Shown: in pieces, positions 56,872 through 64,000 of the stretch
How the letters are laid out: the number at the start of each line of letters is the position of its first letter
Position numbering within the stretch: position 1 is the stretch's first letter
Assembly (NCBI RefSeq): GCF_028830055.1
Contig: NZ_CP101655.1
Location: forward strand, 5,760,704-5,824,703
Length of the DNA: 64,000 nucleotides
DNA from: Pseudomonas serboccidentalis
GTDB lineage: Bacteria; Pseudomonadota; Gammaproteobacteria; Pseudomonadales; Pseudomonadaceae
Reading direction: 5' to 3'
Notes under the pieces: generated by a model
The model's input: the letters and a program-made list of their open reading frames with translations, nothing else
Told to the model about the DNA's origin: nothing
Database searches by the model: none
Position numbers and translations under genes: made by a program

Positions 56872-58152
56872 TTACAGCTCCGAGAAGCACTCTTCGATGA
56901 TCGCCAGACCTTTGTCCAGTTGCTCGTCCGGCGCCGTCAGCGGAACCAGAACGCGCAGAACGTTGCCGTAGGTGCCGCAGGACAGCAGGATCAGGCCCTT
57001 GTCACGCGCCTTGGCCACCACCGATGCCACTGCCGCAGCGTTCGGCTTGTGGCTGTCGCCGTTTTCGAACAGCTCGACCGCGATCATCGCGCCCAGGGCA
57101 CGCACTTCGCCGATCACTGCCGGGTATTTGGCCTGGATGGCCTTCAGGCCGGTCACCAGACGCTCGCCGACAGCCTTGCAGCGGTCCAGCAGGTGTTCTT
57201 CTTCGAACACTTCCATCACGGCCAGGGCCGCAGCGCAAGCGATCGGGCTACCGGCGTAGGTGCCGCCCAAGCCGCCTGGGGCGATGGCGTCCATGTACTC
57301 GGCCTTGCCGCAGACACCGGCCAGCGGGAAGCCGCCAGCGATGGATTTGGCGAAGGTGGTCAGGTCGGCAGCAACGCCCATCTGTTCCATCGCGAAGAAA
57401 GTGCCGGTACGGCCAGCGCCGGTCTGCACTTCGTCAGCAATCAGCAGGATGCCGTGCTGGTCGCACAGGGCGCGCAGGCGCTTCATGAACTCTTTCGGCG
57501 CGACGTAGAAACCACCTTCACCCTGCACAGGCTCGATGATGATCGCGGCGATGTCTTTCGGCTCGGCGTCGTTCTTGAAGATGCGTTCGATGGAAGCGAT
57601 CGAATCGTCGATGCTCACGCCGTGCAGTTCATTCGGATACAGTGCGCGGAAGATGCCGCCTGGCATCAGGCCCATGCCGGCCGAGTAAGGTACGACTTTA
57701 CCGGTCAGACCCAGGGTCATCATGGTGCGACCGTGATAAGCGCCGGTGAAGGCGATCACGCCGGCACGGCCAGTGGCGGCACGGGCGATTTTCACGGCGT
57801 TTTCCACGGCTTCGGAACCGGTGGTCACCAGCAGGGTTTTCTTGGCGAAATCACCAGGCACCTTGGCGTTGATCTTTTCGCACAGCTCAACGTACGGCTC
57901 GTAGGCCAGCACCTGGAAGCAGGTGTGGGTCAGCTTGTTCAGTTGTTCGGTCACGGCAGCGATGATTTTCGGGTGCACGTGGCCGGTGTTCAGCACCGCG
58001 ATGCCGCCGGCGAAGTCGATGAACTCACGACCTTCAACGTCAGTCACGGTGGCGTTCTTCGCCGATTCAGCGAAGATCGGGTGAATCTGGCCAACACCAC
58101 GTGGAACAGCTGCGGTACGACGGGCCATCAGTTCAGCGTTAGTCTTGCTCAT
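56872..58152 (-). CDS. gabT: 4-aminobutyrate aminotransferase
   Basis: 426 aa class III PLP aminotransferase converting GABA and 2-oxoglutarate to succinate semialdehyde and glutamate. PLP lysine in FAKSIAGGFPLAG, phosphate contacts VTTGSEAVENAVKIAR, aspartate in LLIADEVQTGAGRTG. ATG 58152 starts the usual MSKTNAELMAR; an upstream ATG at 58164 adds four residues. It is second in the gabD-gabT operon, 185 nt after gabD. Confidence 0.95.
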   Translation of the reverse strand: MSKTNAELMARRTAAVPRGVGQIHPIFAESAKNATVTDVEGREFIDFAGGIAVLNTGHVHPKIIAAVTEQLNKLTHTCFQVLAYEPYVELCEKINAKVPGDFAKKTLLVTTGSEAVENAVKIARAATGRAGVIAFTGAYHGRTMMTLGLTGKVVPYSAGMGLMPGGIFRALYPNELHGVSIDDSIASIERIFKNDAEPKDIAAIIIEPVQGEGGFYVAPKEFMKRLRALCDQHGILLIADEVQTGAGRTGTFFAMEQMGVAADLTTFAKSIAGGFPLAGVCGKAEYMDAIAPGGLGGTYAGSPIACAAALAVMEVFEEEHLLDRCKAVGERLVTGLKAIQAKYPAVIGEVRALGAMIAVELFENGDSHKPNAAAVASVVAKARDKGLILLSCGTYGNVLRVLVPLTAPDEQLDKGLAIIEECFSEL

Positions 58153-58337
58153 TACAGTCCTCATTCGCCGCTCATCGGGCGGCGTGGTTCAAGGATTAAG
58201 CGGGAGAAATCGGCGGTGGCAGCATGCGATGATCGACTGCCACGGCGTTCCCGGCCGCAGAGAAAATTCCGGTTTGAAACGACGCAAAGGGACAGCGCTC
58301 TCGTGCCCTTTGCGTTTGCAGCGATCCCTTTCCCGGC

Positions 58338-59780
58338 TTAGATGCCCAGGCAGAGGTATTTGATTTCCAGGTAATCTTCGATGCCGTACTTGGAGCCTTC
58401 ACGGCCCAGACCAGAGGCCTTGATGCCGCCGAACGGCGCGACTTCGTTGGAGATCAGCCCGGTGTTGACGCCGACCATGCCGTATTCCAGGGCTTCAGCC
58501 ACACGGAACACACGACCCAGGTCACGCGCGTAAAAGTAGGAGGCCAGACCGAACTCGGTGTCGTTGGACATCGCGATCACTTCGGCTTCGTCTTTGAAGC
58601 GGAACAGCGGCGCCAGCGGGCCGAAGGTTTCTTCCTTGGCCACAGCCGCGTCTTTCGGCACGTTGGTCAGGATGGTCGGCTCGAAGAAGTTGCCTTCCAT
58701 CGGCTTGCCGCCGGCCAGCACGGTGGCGCCTTTGGCCACGGCGTCAGCGATGTGCTCTTGCACCTTGGCCACGGCTTTTTCGTCGATCAGCGGGCCAGTG
58801 GTAGTGCCTTCTTCCAGACCGTTACCGATTTTCAGCTTGGCGACGGCCACTTTCAGCTTCTCGGCGAACGCGTCGTAGACCGAATCCTGAATGTACAGGC
58901 GGTTGGCGCAGACGCAGGTCTGGCCGTTGTTGCGGTACTTGGAAATGATCGCGCCTTCGACGGCCTTATCCAGATCCGCGTCGTCGAACACGATGAACGG
59001 TGCGTTGCCGCCCAGTTCCAGCGAGACTTTCTTGATGTCCTTGGCGCACTCCGACATCAGTTGGCGACCGATTTCGGTCGAGCCGGTGAAGGACAGCTTG
59101 CGCACGATCGGGTTGCTGGTCAGCTCGCTGCCGATGTCACCGGCGCTGCCGGAGACCACGCTGAACACGCCTTTCGGGATGCCGGCACGCTGTGCCAGTT
59201 CAGCCAGGGCGAACGCGGAGAACGGGGTTTGCGAAGCCGGCTTGAGCACCATGGTGCAACCAGCGGCGAGCGCAGGGCCGGCTTTACGGGTGATCATCGC
59301 CGCCGGGAAGTTCCACGGGGTAATTGCCGCGGTCACGCCGATCGGCTGCTTGATCACGATCAGGCGCTTGTCCGGCTGGTGGCCCGGAATCACGTCACCG
59401 TAGATGCGTTTGGCTTCTTCGGCGAACCACTCGATGAACGAAGCGGCGTATACGATTTCGCCCTTGGCTTCGGCCAGCGGCTTGCCCTGCTCGAGGGTCA
59501 TCAGGCGCGCGAGGTCGTCCTGGTTCTCGATCATCAGTTCGAACCAGCGACGCAGCTTGCCTGCACGCTCCTTGGCGGTCAGTGCACGCCAGGCTGGCAG
59601 CGCTTTATCAGCGGCTTCGATCGCGCGGCGGGTTTCGGCAGCGCCCATTTTTGGCACGGTGCCAAGGATTTCGCCGGTGGCCGGGTTGTTGACCTTGATC
59701 GTCTGACCGTTGTCCGCATCGACCCAAGCGCCATCAATGAAGGCTTGCTGGCGGAACAACAGGGTGTCTTTAAGCTGCAT
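58338..59780 (-). CDS. gabD: succinate-semialdehyde dehydrogenase (NADP+)
   Basis: 480 aa aldehyde dehydrogenase. Catalytic Cys in NNGQTCVCANRLYIQ, general base Glu in VSLELGGNAPFIVFDDAD, cofactor segment FTGSTEIGRQLM. The Cys-x-Cys seen here matches the redox-sensitive pair of E. coli GabD. ATG 59780 (MQLKDTLLFRQ) is the standard start; the longer frame to 59801 is rejected. Together with gabT it channels GABA to succinate. Confidence 0.95.
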   Translation of the reverse strand: MQLKDTLLFRQQAFIDGAWVDADNGQTIKVNNPATGEILGTVPKMGAAETRRAIEAADKALPAWRALTAKERAGKLRRWFELMIENQDDLARLMTLEQGKPLAEAKGEIVYAASFIEWFAEEAKRIYGDVIPGHQPDKRLIVIKQPIGVTAAITPWNFPAAMITRKAGPALAAGCTMVLKPASQTPFSAFALAELAQRAGIPKGVFSVVSGSAGDIGSELTSNPIVRKLSFTGSTEIGRQLMSECAKDIKKVSLELGGNAPFIVFDDADLDKAVEGAIISKYRNNGQTCVCANRLYIQDSVYDAFAEKLKVAVAKLKIGNGLEEGTTTGPLIDEKAVAKVQEHIADAVAKGATVLAGGKPMEGNFFEPTILTNVPKDAAVAKEETFGPLAPLFRFKDEAEVIAMSNDTEFGLASYFYARDLGRVFRVAEALEYGMVGVNTGLISNEVAPFGGIKASGLGREGSKYGIEDYLEIKYLCLGI

Positions 59781-60224
59781 GTCGGCTTTCCTTAACAGCA
59801 CCGCGGCCTGCGCGGAGCAAAATTATGATTGTAGAAAGGCGCCTCGCAAGGCTGCCGTCAGGGAAATCAGAGACCGGGTGAGGCCCATCCATCGTGCACG
59901 ATTCGAAACACGTACGGCTCAGCACCCGATCTAAGAGCGTTTGAAATCTCAAACGGATCGTAGGATCAAAGGGGTTAAAGGACAATAGGTCGTTCGAAAA
60001 AAAGAACAAAAACGGCGTGTTTGTGGAAATTTTCAGATCAACGAACAAAAATCCCCGGCCGCAGCCAAACCATAGATCAGCCCGGCAAAAGCGCCAAGCG
60101 AGGGTTTTGCAGAACGTTACCGCTTTAAGGAATACAGCGGTTTAGCACCGACACGCGCCCTGACAAAACCCGCCGAAACCCAGCATGGACGCCCCGAGCC
60201 GACCTAGGTATGATGTCGCCCGCT
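59781..60224. promoter_or_regulatory. gabD / tRNA-Arg divergent region
   Basis: No gene seen in 444 nt. The region contains an inverted repeat CGTTTGA-AATC-TCAAACG (59938-59955) about 160 nt before gabD, a possible operator, and GTTCGAAAAAAAGAAC at 59993. The tRNA promoter lies at its right end. Confidence 0.5.
60186..60214 (+). promoter_or_regulatory. promoter of tRNA-Arg
   Basis: TGGACG (60186-60191), 17-nt spacer, TATGAT (60209-60214), 11 nt before the mature tRNA 5' end. Confidence 0.6.
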
Positions 60225-60301
60225 GCACCAGTAGCTCAGCTGGATAGAGTACTGCCCTCCGAAGGCAGGGGTCGTGGGTTCGAATCCCGCCTGGTGCACC
60301 A
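60225..60301 (+). tRNA. tRNA-Arg (anticodon CCG)
   Basis: 77 nt with encoded CCA. Acceptor stem GCACCAG / CTGGTGC, D-arm GCTCAGCTGGATAGAGT, anticodon stem CTGCC / GGCAG with loop CTCCGAA, and T-arm GTGGGTTCGAATCCCGC. Anticodon CCG reads CGG. Confidence 0.97.
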
Positions 60302-60317
60302 CTGATTTAAACGAGAA

Positions 60318-60349
60318 AGCCCCGGACTGTGATGGTCCGGGGCTTTTTT
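60318..60349 (+). terminator. terminator after tRNA-Arg
   Basis: 10-bp stem AGCCCCGGAC / GTCCGGGGCT followed by TTTTTT, 17 nt after the tRNA. Also placed to stop minus-strand transcription from 60372. Confidence 0.9.
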
Positions 60350-60371
60350 GTGGTCTCTCATGCGACGGCTT

Positions 60372-60644
60372 TCACTCCGTCGTCCAGTCAAACTCATCGT
60401 AATCGTAATCGTCGTCATCCTCTTCTTCCCCAACCTCCTCAAAAACCTCGTCTTCTTCCACGACGTCTTCTTCCGACTGGTTCAGCAGAAACTCCTTACG
60501 CGCCTCGGTAATCGCGCGCCGCATCTCTCCGCCCTTTTGCGGGCAGTTGAGGAGTTGGGCGATGCGGTCGATTTTTGGTGCCACGGTGTTCTCCAGCGCT
60601 TCAGCTATGGCCCGATAGTGCGCGTTTTTGCCGGGCAATGCCAA
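60372..60644 (-). CDS. small protein with acidic C-terminal tail
   Basis: 90 aa. Residues 1-55 are helical and basic (YRAIAEALENTVAPKIDRIA, RRAITEARKEFLLNQ). Residues about 57-86 are almost all Glu/Asp. Not recognised; the strongly acidic tail is typical of nucleic-acid mimics or of proteins binding basic partners, but this is speculation. It lies 20 nt after the anti-sigma-like gene on the same strand, so may be the last gene of the sigma-factor operon. Confidence 0.7.
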   Translation of the reverse strand: MALPGKNAHYRAIAEALENTVAPKIDRIAQLLNCPQKGGEMRRAITEARKEFLLNQSEEDVVEEDEVFEEVGEEEDDDDYDYDEFDWTTE

Positions 60645-60664
60645 ATGGCTGGGCGAACAGGTGG

Positions 60665-61261
60665 TCAGTTCTGGCGGATTTGCTCGAGTCGCAGGTCAAG
60701 GTCCACACCGGGGTAGCGTTTGTGCAGGTTGTTGTACAGCGCATCAGCGGCTTGCGACTGGCCGGAGTCGCGCAGGCGCAGGACTTCGCGCAGTTGTGTG
60801 TCAAGGCCGTTGGCCGGGGCGGCGGCGCGTTTGCTGACTTTGGCTTCATCGGTGCTGATCGCGTCGCTTTGCATCGGCGCCGCCATTTCCATCATCGGCG
60901 CCGGTGCCGGCATTGCGCCAGCGGGGACTGCCAGCGACTGCGCTTCAGGGGCTTGTTTGCGCGCCAATGGTGCGGCGGGTTTGGCGGCTGGGGCGAAGTC
61001 GAATCGGGGCTGTGGCTCGGGCGCACGTTGCACCAGCGACAGCATCAGTGCCACACCGACCAGGCTGGCGAAGGCGACCTGCCAACGCGGCTTCTGGCAG
61101 GCTTGCAGCCAGCGTTGCCACAGGCTTGGCTTCGGCGCCGGGGTTTCGCGGTGGGCCGCATTGAGGATGAACGCATCAAGGTGCGCCGGCGGTTCAGCGT
61201 TTTGCTGTTCGCGAACATGTTTGATCACAGGATCTTCGGGTGTCTGCCGGGCGTCAGTCAT
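60665..61261 (-). CDS. probable anti-sigma-like membrane protein
   Basis: 198 aa with one membrane helix (about residues 60-78, VAFASLVGVALMLSLV). A cytoplasmic N-terminus (DPVIKHVREQQ) precedes it, and a Pro/Ala-rich periplasmic part ends in a helical repeat-like segment (LREVLRLRDSGQSQAADALY). The topology and the 4-nt overlap (ATGA) with the ECF sigma gene suggest an anti-sigma factor, though no zinc (HxxxCxxC) motif is present. A longer frame running through the sigma gene is a shadow. Confidence 0.72.
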   Translation of the reverse strand: MTDARQTPEDPVIKHVREQQNAEPPAHLDAFILNAAHRETPAPKPSLWQRWLQACQKPRWQVAFASLVGVALMLSLVQRAPEPQPRFDFAPAAKPAAPLARKQAPEAQSLAVPAGAMPAPAPMMEMAAPMQSDAISTDEAKVSKRAAAPANGLDTQLREVLRLRDSGQSQAADALYNNLHKRYPGVDLDLRLEQIRQN

Positions 61262-61869
61262 GTCAGTACCTCCTCGGCCAGCAGCCGACGCAGTTTTTGC
61301 TGGGCGTAGCGCAAGCGGCTCTTGACGGTTTCCAGCGGTGTTTCGGTGAGGCTGGCGATTTGCGCCAGGTCGAGGTCGCCGTGGGCGCGCAGCAGGAACA
61401 CTTCGCGTTGATCGGCGGGCAGGGTTTGCAGGGCGTTTTCCAGGCGTTGACTGTCGCGGCTGAGGTTCAGCAGTTGTTCGGGATCGTTGGCCTCGTCGCC
61501 CACCGCATGCAGCTGTTCGTCGTAGCTGTCGTGCAGCGGCTGATGAGCGCCGTGTTTGCGCCAGTGATCGATCAGGCGATTGCGCGCAATCTGGAACAGC
61601 CACGTACGAAATGTCGCCCGCCCCTGTGGCTGACTGGCGCTGCGGATCAGGCTCAGCCATGTGTCCTGAAACACCTCATCCGCCAGTTCCGGTTTACCGC
61701 TCAATCCCAGCAGAAAGCGATACAGACTCTGACGATGGCGGGCGTACAGCGTCTCGAACGCCGCGCCGTCGCCCTCGCGATAACGCGCCAGCAGCGCTTC
61801 ATCGCTGCTGGCGGCCGTGCTGTCTGGCACAGCAAACAGCTGACTGATGAAGCCTTTCAATCGGCTCAC
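61258..61869 (-). CDS. ECF-type RNA polymerase sigma factor
   Basis: 203 aa. Region 2 at about residues 25-95 (FETLYARHRQSLYRFLLGLS, ADEVFQDTWLSLIR, FRTWLFQIARNRLIDHWR). Region 4 at about 140-200 (LQTLPADQREVFLLRAHGDL, ETPLETVKSRLRYAQQKLRR). Coupled at its 3' end to the membrane gene and, at its 5' end, touching the stop of the VWA gene (1-nt overlap), so all are one unit. Confidence 0.93.
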   Translation of the reverse strand: MSRLKGFISQLFAVPDSTAASSDEALLARYREGDGAAFETLYARHRQSLYRFLLGLSGKPELADEVFQDTWLSLIRSASQPQGRATFRTWLFQIARNRLIDHWRKHGAHQPLHDSYDEQLHAVGDEANDPEQLLNLSRDSQRLENALQTLPADQREVFLLRAHGDLDLAQIASLTETPLETVKSRLRYAQQKLRRLLAEEVLT

Positions 61870-63554
61870 TATTCGATCCGTCGCTCAGTGGGCATCGCAT
61901 TCGATGCGGTTGAGGTGCGCAGGCTTTGCGCCAGTTCGACCAATTGCACGAACTCGTTACGCAAGCCGAAACGGTCATCGCCGCGCGCACCACGGGCCAG
62001 CGCTTCGGTGTCTTTCAGGCTGAAATCGCCGGTGTAACGAGCATCCTTGAGCTGTTGGGAAAACGCCGCAACCGCCGCCGCGAAACGCAGATCTTCGCTG
62101 GCCGGTGCGACCTGATTGGCAATCGGTCGCTCGATCAGCAGACTTTTCCCACCATCGGACTGTTGATATCGCACACGCAGCATCGCCATTTCCCCGTTCT
62201 TCGCCGCAACCGCCGCCTCCGATTTACCGTAGCGCAGCGGTTCCAGCCAGCCCTTCTCGCCTGCCGGGACAATTTCATACAGCGCGGTCACCGTGTGCCC
62301 TGCGCCGACTTCACCGGCATCGACCTTGTCGTTGCTGAAATCCTCACGCTTGAGCGCGCGGTTTTCGTAGCCGAGCAGGCGATATTCACTGACCTGGGCC
62401 GGGTTGAATTCCACCTGCAATTTGACGTTTTTCGCCACCACCGCCAAGGTCGAGCCGAGTTGATCCACCAATACTTTGCGCGCCTCGCGCAGGTTGTCGA
62501 TGTAGGCGTAGTTGCCGTCACCGGCGTCGGCCAGTTGTTCCATCAGGTGTTCATTGTAGTTATCCACACCAAAACCCAGAGTGGTCAGGGAAATCCCGGT
62601 CTTGCGTTTATCCACAGCCATTTGCTTGAGACTGTCGAAGTCGCTGACGCCGACGTTGAAGTCACCGTCGGTGGCCAGCAGGATGCGGTTGATGCCTTGG
62701 GGGATGAACGCCTGCTGCGCCATTTGATAGGCCAGTTCGATGCCCGACGCGCCAGCGGTAGAGCCGCCTGCGGTCAATTGCTCGATGGCTGTGCGAATCT
62801 TGGCTTTTTCCCGGCCGGACGTTGGCTCCAGCACCACCCGGGATTCGCCGGCATACACCACCAGCGACACCCGGTCCTGCTCGCGCAATTGATCGACCAG
62901 CAACTTCAGCGTGCTTTTGACCAGCGGCAGCCCTTCGCGGCGATCCATCGAACCGGAAACGTCCACCAGAAACACCAGATTCGCCGGGGCCAGTTCCGCC
63001 ACAGCGCGGTCGGAGGCTTTGATGCCGATGCGCAGCAGGCGCGTGTGTGAATTCCACGGGGTGGCGGCCAGTTCGGTGGTTACGCCGAACGGCGAGCCAT
63101 CGCTGGGCAGCGCGTAGCTATAGGGAAAGTAATTGACCATCTCTTCCAGTCGCACCGCGCCCTCCGGCGGCAGATGTCCCTGATTGAGCAAACGCCGGAC
63201 GTTGGCATAGGCGCCCGTATCGACGTCGGCACTGAAGGTCGAGACCGGGGATTCGGCGACGCTATGGATCGGGTTGTCGGCCAGCGCCTGATACTGCTCG
63301 CGCTGTTCGTCGCGGTAGCCCTGTGGATAACTGTCTGCAGCCGGCATCGCCGCGAAACTGGCGATCGGCGCCGGACGCGCGCTGCGCTTGGCCATGGCGC
63401 CATCGACGCTGAGCGCTTCATGCTGAATCGAAGCCTGAGGCTGCGCCGGTGGCGGGACAGCAGCTGACTCCGGATTGGAAGACACGCCGCAACCGGCGAC
63501 GGCCAACAACACACCGACCGCAGCAGGTCGCAGAAAAGGCAGAGAACGGGACAT
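61869..63554 (-). CDS. VWA-domain lipoprotein (YfbK-like)
   Basis: 561 aa. Lipoprotein signal with lipobox LAVAGCGV (Cys22). A YfbK N-terminal segment (STFSADVDTGAYANVRRLLN, EEMVNYFPYSYA) precedes a von Willebrand A domain at about residues 190-365. The metal-ion-dependent adhesion site is DVSGS in VFLVDVSGSMDRREG with LATDGDFNVG later, so it can bind a divalent metal. A C-terminal domain of unknown function follows. It is first of the VWA/sigma/anti-sigma unit; the pairing with an ECF system suggests an envelope signal, which is inference. Confidence 0.9.
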   Translation of the reverse strand: MSRSLPFLRPAAVGVLLAVAGCGVSSNPESAAVPPPAQPQASIQHEALSVDGAMAKRSARPAPIASFAAMPAADSYPQGYRDEQREQYQALADNPIHSVAESPVSTFSADVDTGAYANVRRLLNQGHLPPEGAVRLEEMVNYFPYSYALPSDGSPFGVTTELAATPWNSHTRLLRIGIKASDRAVAELAPANLVFLVDVSGSMDRREGLPLVKSTLKLLVDQLREQDRVSLVVYAGESRVVLEPTSGREKAKIRTAIEQLTAGGSTAGASGIELAYQMAQQAFIPQGINRILLATDGDFNVGVSDFDSLKQMAVDKRKTGISLTTLGFGVDNYNEHLMEQLADAGDGNYAYIDNLREARKVLVDQLGSTLAVVAKNVKLQVEFNPAQVSEYRLLGYENRALKREDFSNDKVDAGEVGAGHTVTALYEIVPAGEKGWLEPLRYGKSEAAVAAKNGEMAMLRVRYQQSDGGKSLLIERPIANQVAPASEDLRFAAAVAAFSQQLKDARYTGDFSLKDTEALARGARGDDRFGLRNEFVQLVELAQSLRTSTASNAMPTERRIE

Positions 63555-63642
63555 GGGGGCTGACCTCGGGATGAAAGTGATCCATTCATCCTCTGAGACG
63601 GGCAGCCCCTTCAGTTCGGGTTAAACGCCGCTGACATTATTT

Positions 63643-64000
63643 TCAGCGGTGATAACGCCGCACCACGCTGCTGTTACGCAGTACGTGGCCTCTGATTTTG
63701 TCCATCAGTTCAGCACGGGTCAGACCGGCCGGCAGGGCATCCGGGGCCAGGTCGAGGGCGTAGATCTGGATGATGTAGTGGTGAGCACTGTCGCCGACCG
63801 GCGGGCATGGCCCGATATAATTTGTGGTGCCTTTGCTATTGGTGCCGCCCACGCCTTCGAGGCTGGACTTGGCGCCAACACCGGCCGGGATCTGCCGGGT
63901 GGTGGCCTTGATGCCGTAGTGAATCCAGTGATCGACGCCCATGCCCTTCTGACCGTCCGGGTCGTGCATGACGATCGCGTAGCTCTGGGTAGCGCTGGGG
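63643..64000 (-). CDS. YbhB/YbcL-family (PEBP-like) protein, partial
   Basis: At least 119 residues; the gene is cut by the right window edge, so its N-terminus is missing. Family motifs: SYAIVMHDPDG, DHWIHYGI, YIGPCPPVGDSAHHYIIQIY and the C-terminal VRRYHR. Phosphatidylethanolamine-binding/Raf kinase inhibitor fold; bacterial function is undefined. The in-frame ATG at 63969 is internal because the conserved motif continues upstream of it. Confidence 0.88.
   Translation of the reverse strand, partial: PSATQSYAIVMHDPDGQKGMGVDHWIHYGIKATTRQIPAGVGAKSSLEGVGGTNSKGTTNYIGPCPPVGDSAHHYIIQIYALDLAPDALPAGLTRAELMDKIRGHVLRNSSVVRRYHR

Noticed and set aside
60225..60301. tRNA-Arg as an integration site for a genomic island
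   Set aside because: No integrase gene, no repeated tRNA 3' end within the window, and the flanks are ordinary chromosomal genes.
60665..61660. 331-codon frame extending the anti-sigma-like gene into the sigma gene
   Set aside because: The extra 132 codons overlap the ECF sigma gene in another frame; the ATG at 61261 overlapping the sigma stop is the natural start.

Overview
The window is a high-GC chromosomal segment from a fluorescent Pseudomonas, most likely the P. fluorescens/P. koreensis group. The evidence is the gene set (TriABC-type efflux, ats/sft sulfate-ester genes, oscA-sbp-cysTWA, DesA, gabDT), the pseudomonad REP pairs in most intergenic gaps, and the dense coding. The species assignment is inference; no 16S rRNA or other typing marker is present.

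The dominant theme is acquisition of sulfur from organic sources under sulfate limitation. From left to right: serine acetyltransferase; D-cysteine desulfhydrase with a TcyJ/TcyL/TcyN cystine importer (1-4.7 kb); an Ig-like-repeat hypothetical (5.2-5.9 kb); an operon of two SfnB-like flavoproteins, an NtaA/DmoA-type monooxygenase and a MetQ-MetN-MetI importer (6.1-12.7 kb); a methyltransferase; a TriABC-like RND pump on the minus strand (13.6-18.8 kb); an AAA ATPase, a transporter relict and a micro-ORF (19-20.7 kb); a second MetQ, a degenerate sigma-54 activator and a small hydrolase (20.9-23.5 kb); and ExbB/ExbD/TonB (23.8-25.8 kb). A lower-GC islet with two orphan genes follows (25.9-27.1 kb). 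Next is a sulfate-ester island (27.1-40 kb): SftP-like TonB receptor, SftR-like LysR regulator, phosphonate monoester hydrolase/sulfatase, AtsK-type dioxygenase, a second LysR regulator, the AtsR/AtsB/AtsC importer with a fused permease, and arylsulfatase AtsA.

The right part holds a desaturase with an AraC regulator, an HprRS/YedWV-like two-component system facing a periplasmic hydroxyisourate hydrolase, a Crp/Fnr regulator, an Mpo1-like membrane protein, the oscA-sbp-cysT-cysW-cysA sulfate operon, a GGDEF-EAL protein, DesA, a second diguanylate cyclase, an HDOD regulator, gabD-gabT, tRNA-Arg(CCG), and an ECF sigma/anti-sigma/VWA-lipoprotein cluster. A YbhB-like gene runs off the right edge.

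Proposed working of the sulfur genes: TonB/ExbBD energise SftP for outer-membrane uptake. AtsRBC, Tcy, MetQNI and CysTWA import sulfate esters, cystine, another organosulfur compound and sulfate. AtsA, AtsK, the SfnB/monooxygenase set and DcyD release sulfite, sulfate or sulfide, and EpsC supplies O-acetylserine. Two candidate regulatory motifs recur in front of these units: a TATTCY/GGAATA element with a downstream TATTT, and a GCATCCAATGCAT element confined to the sulfate-ester island. Two micro-ORFs sit close to sulfur genes and share a helix pattern with OscA.
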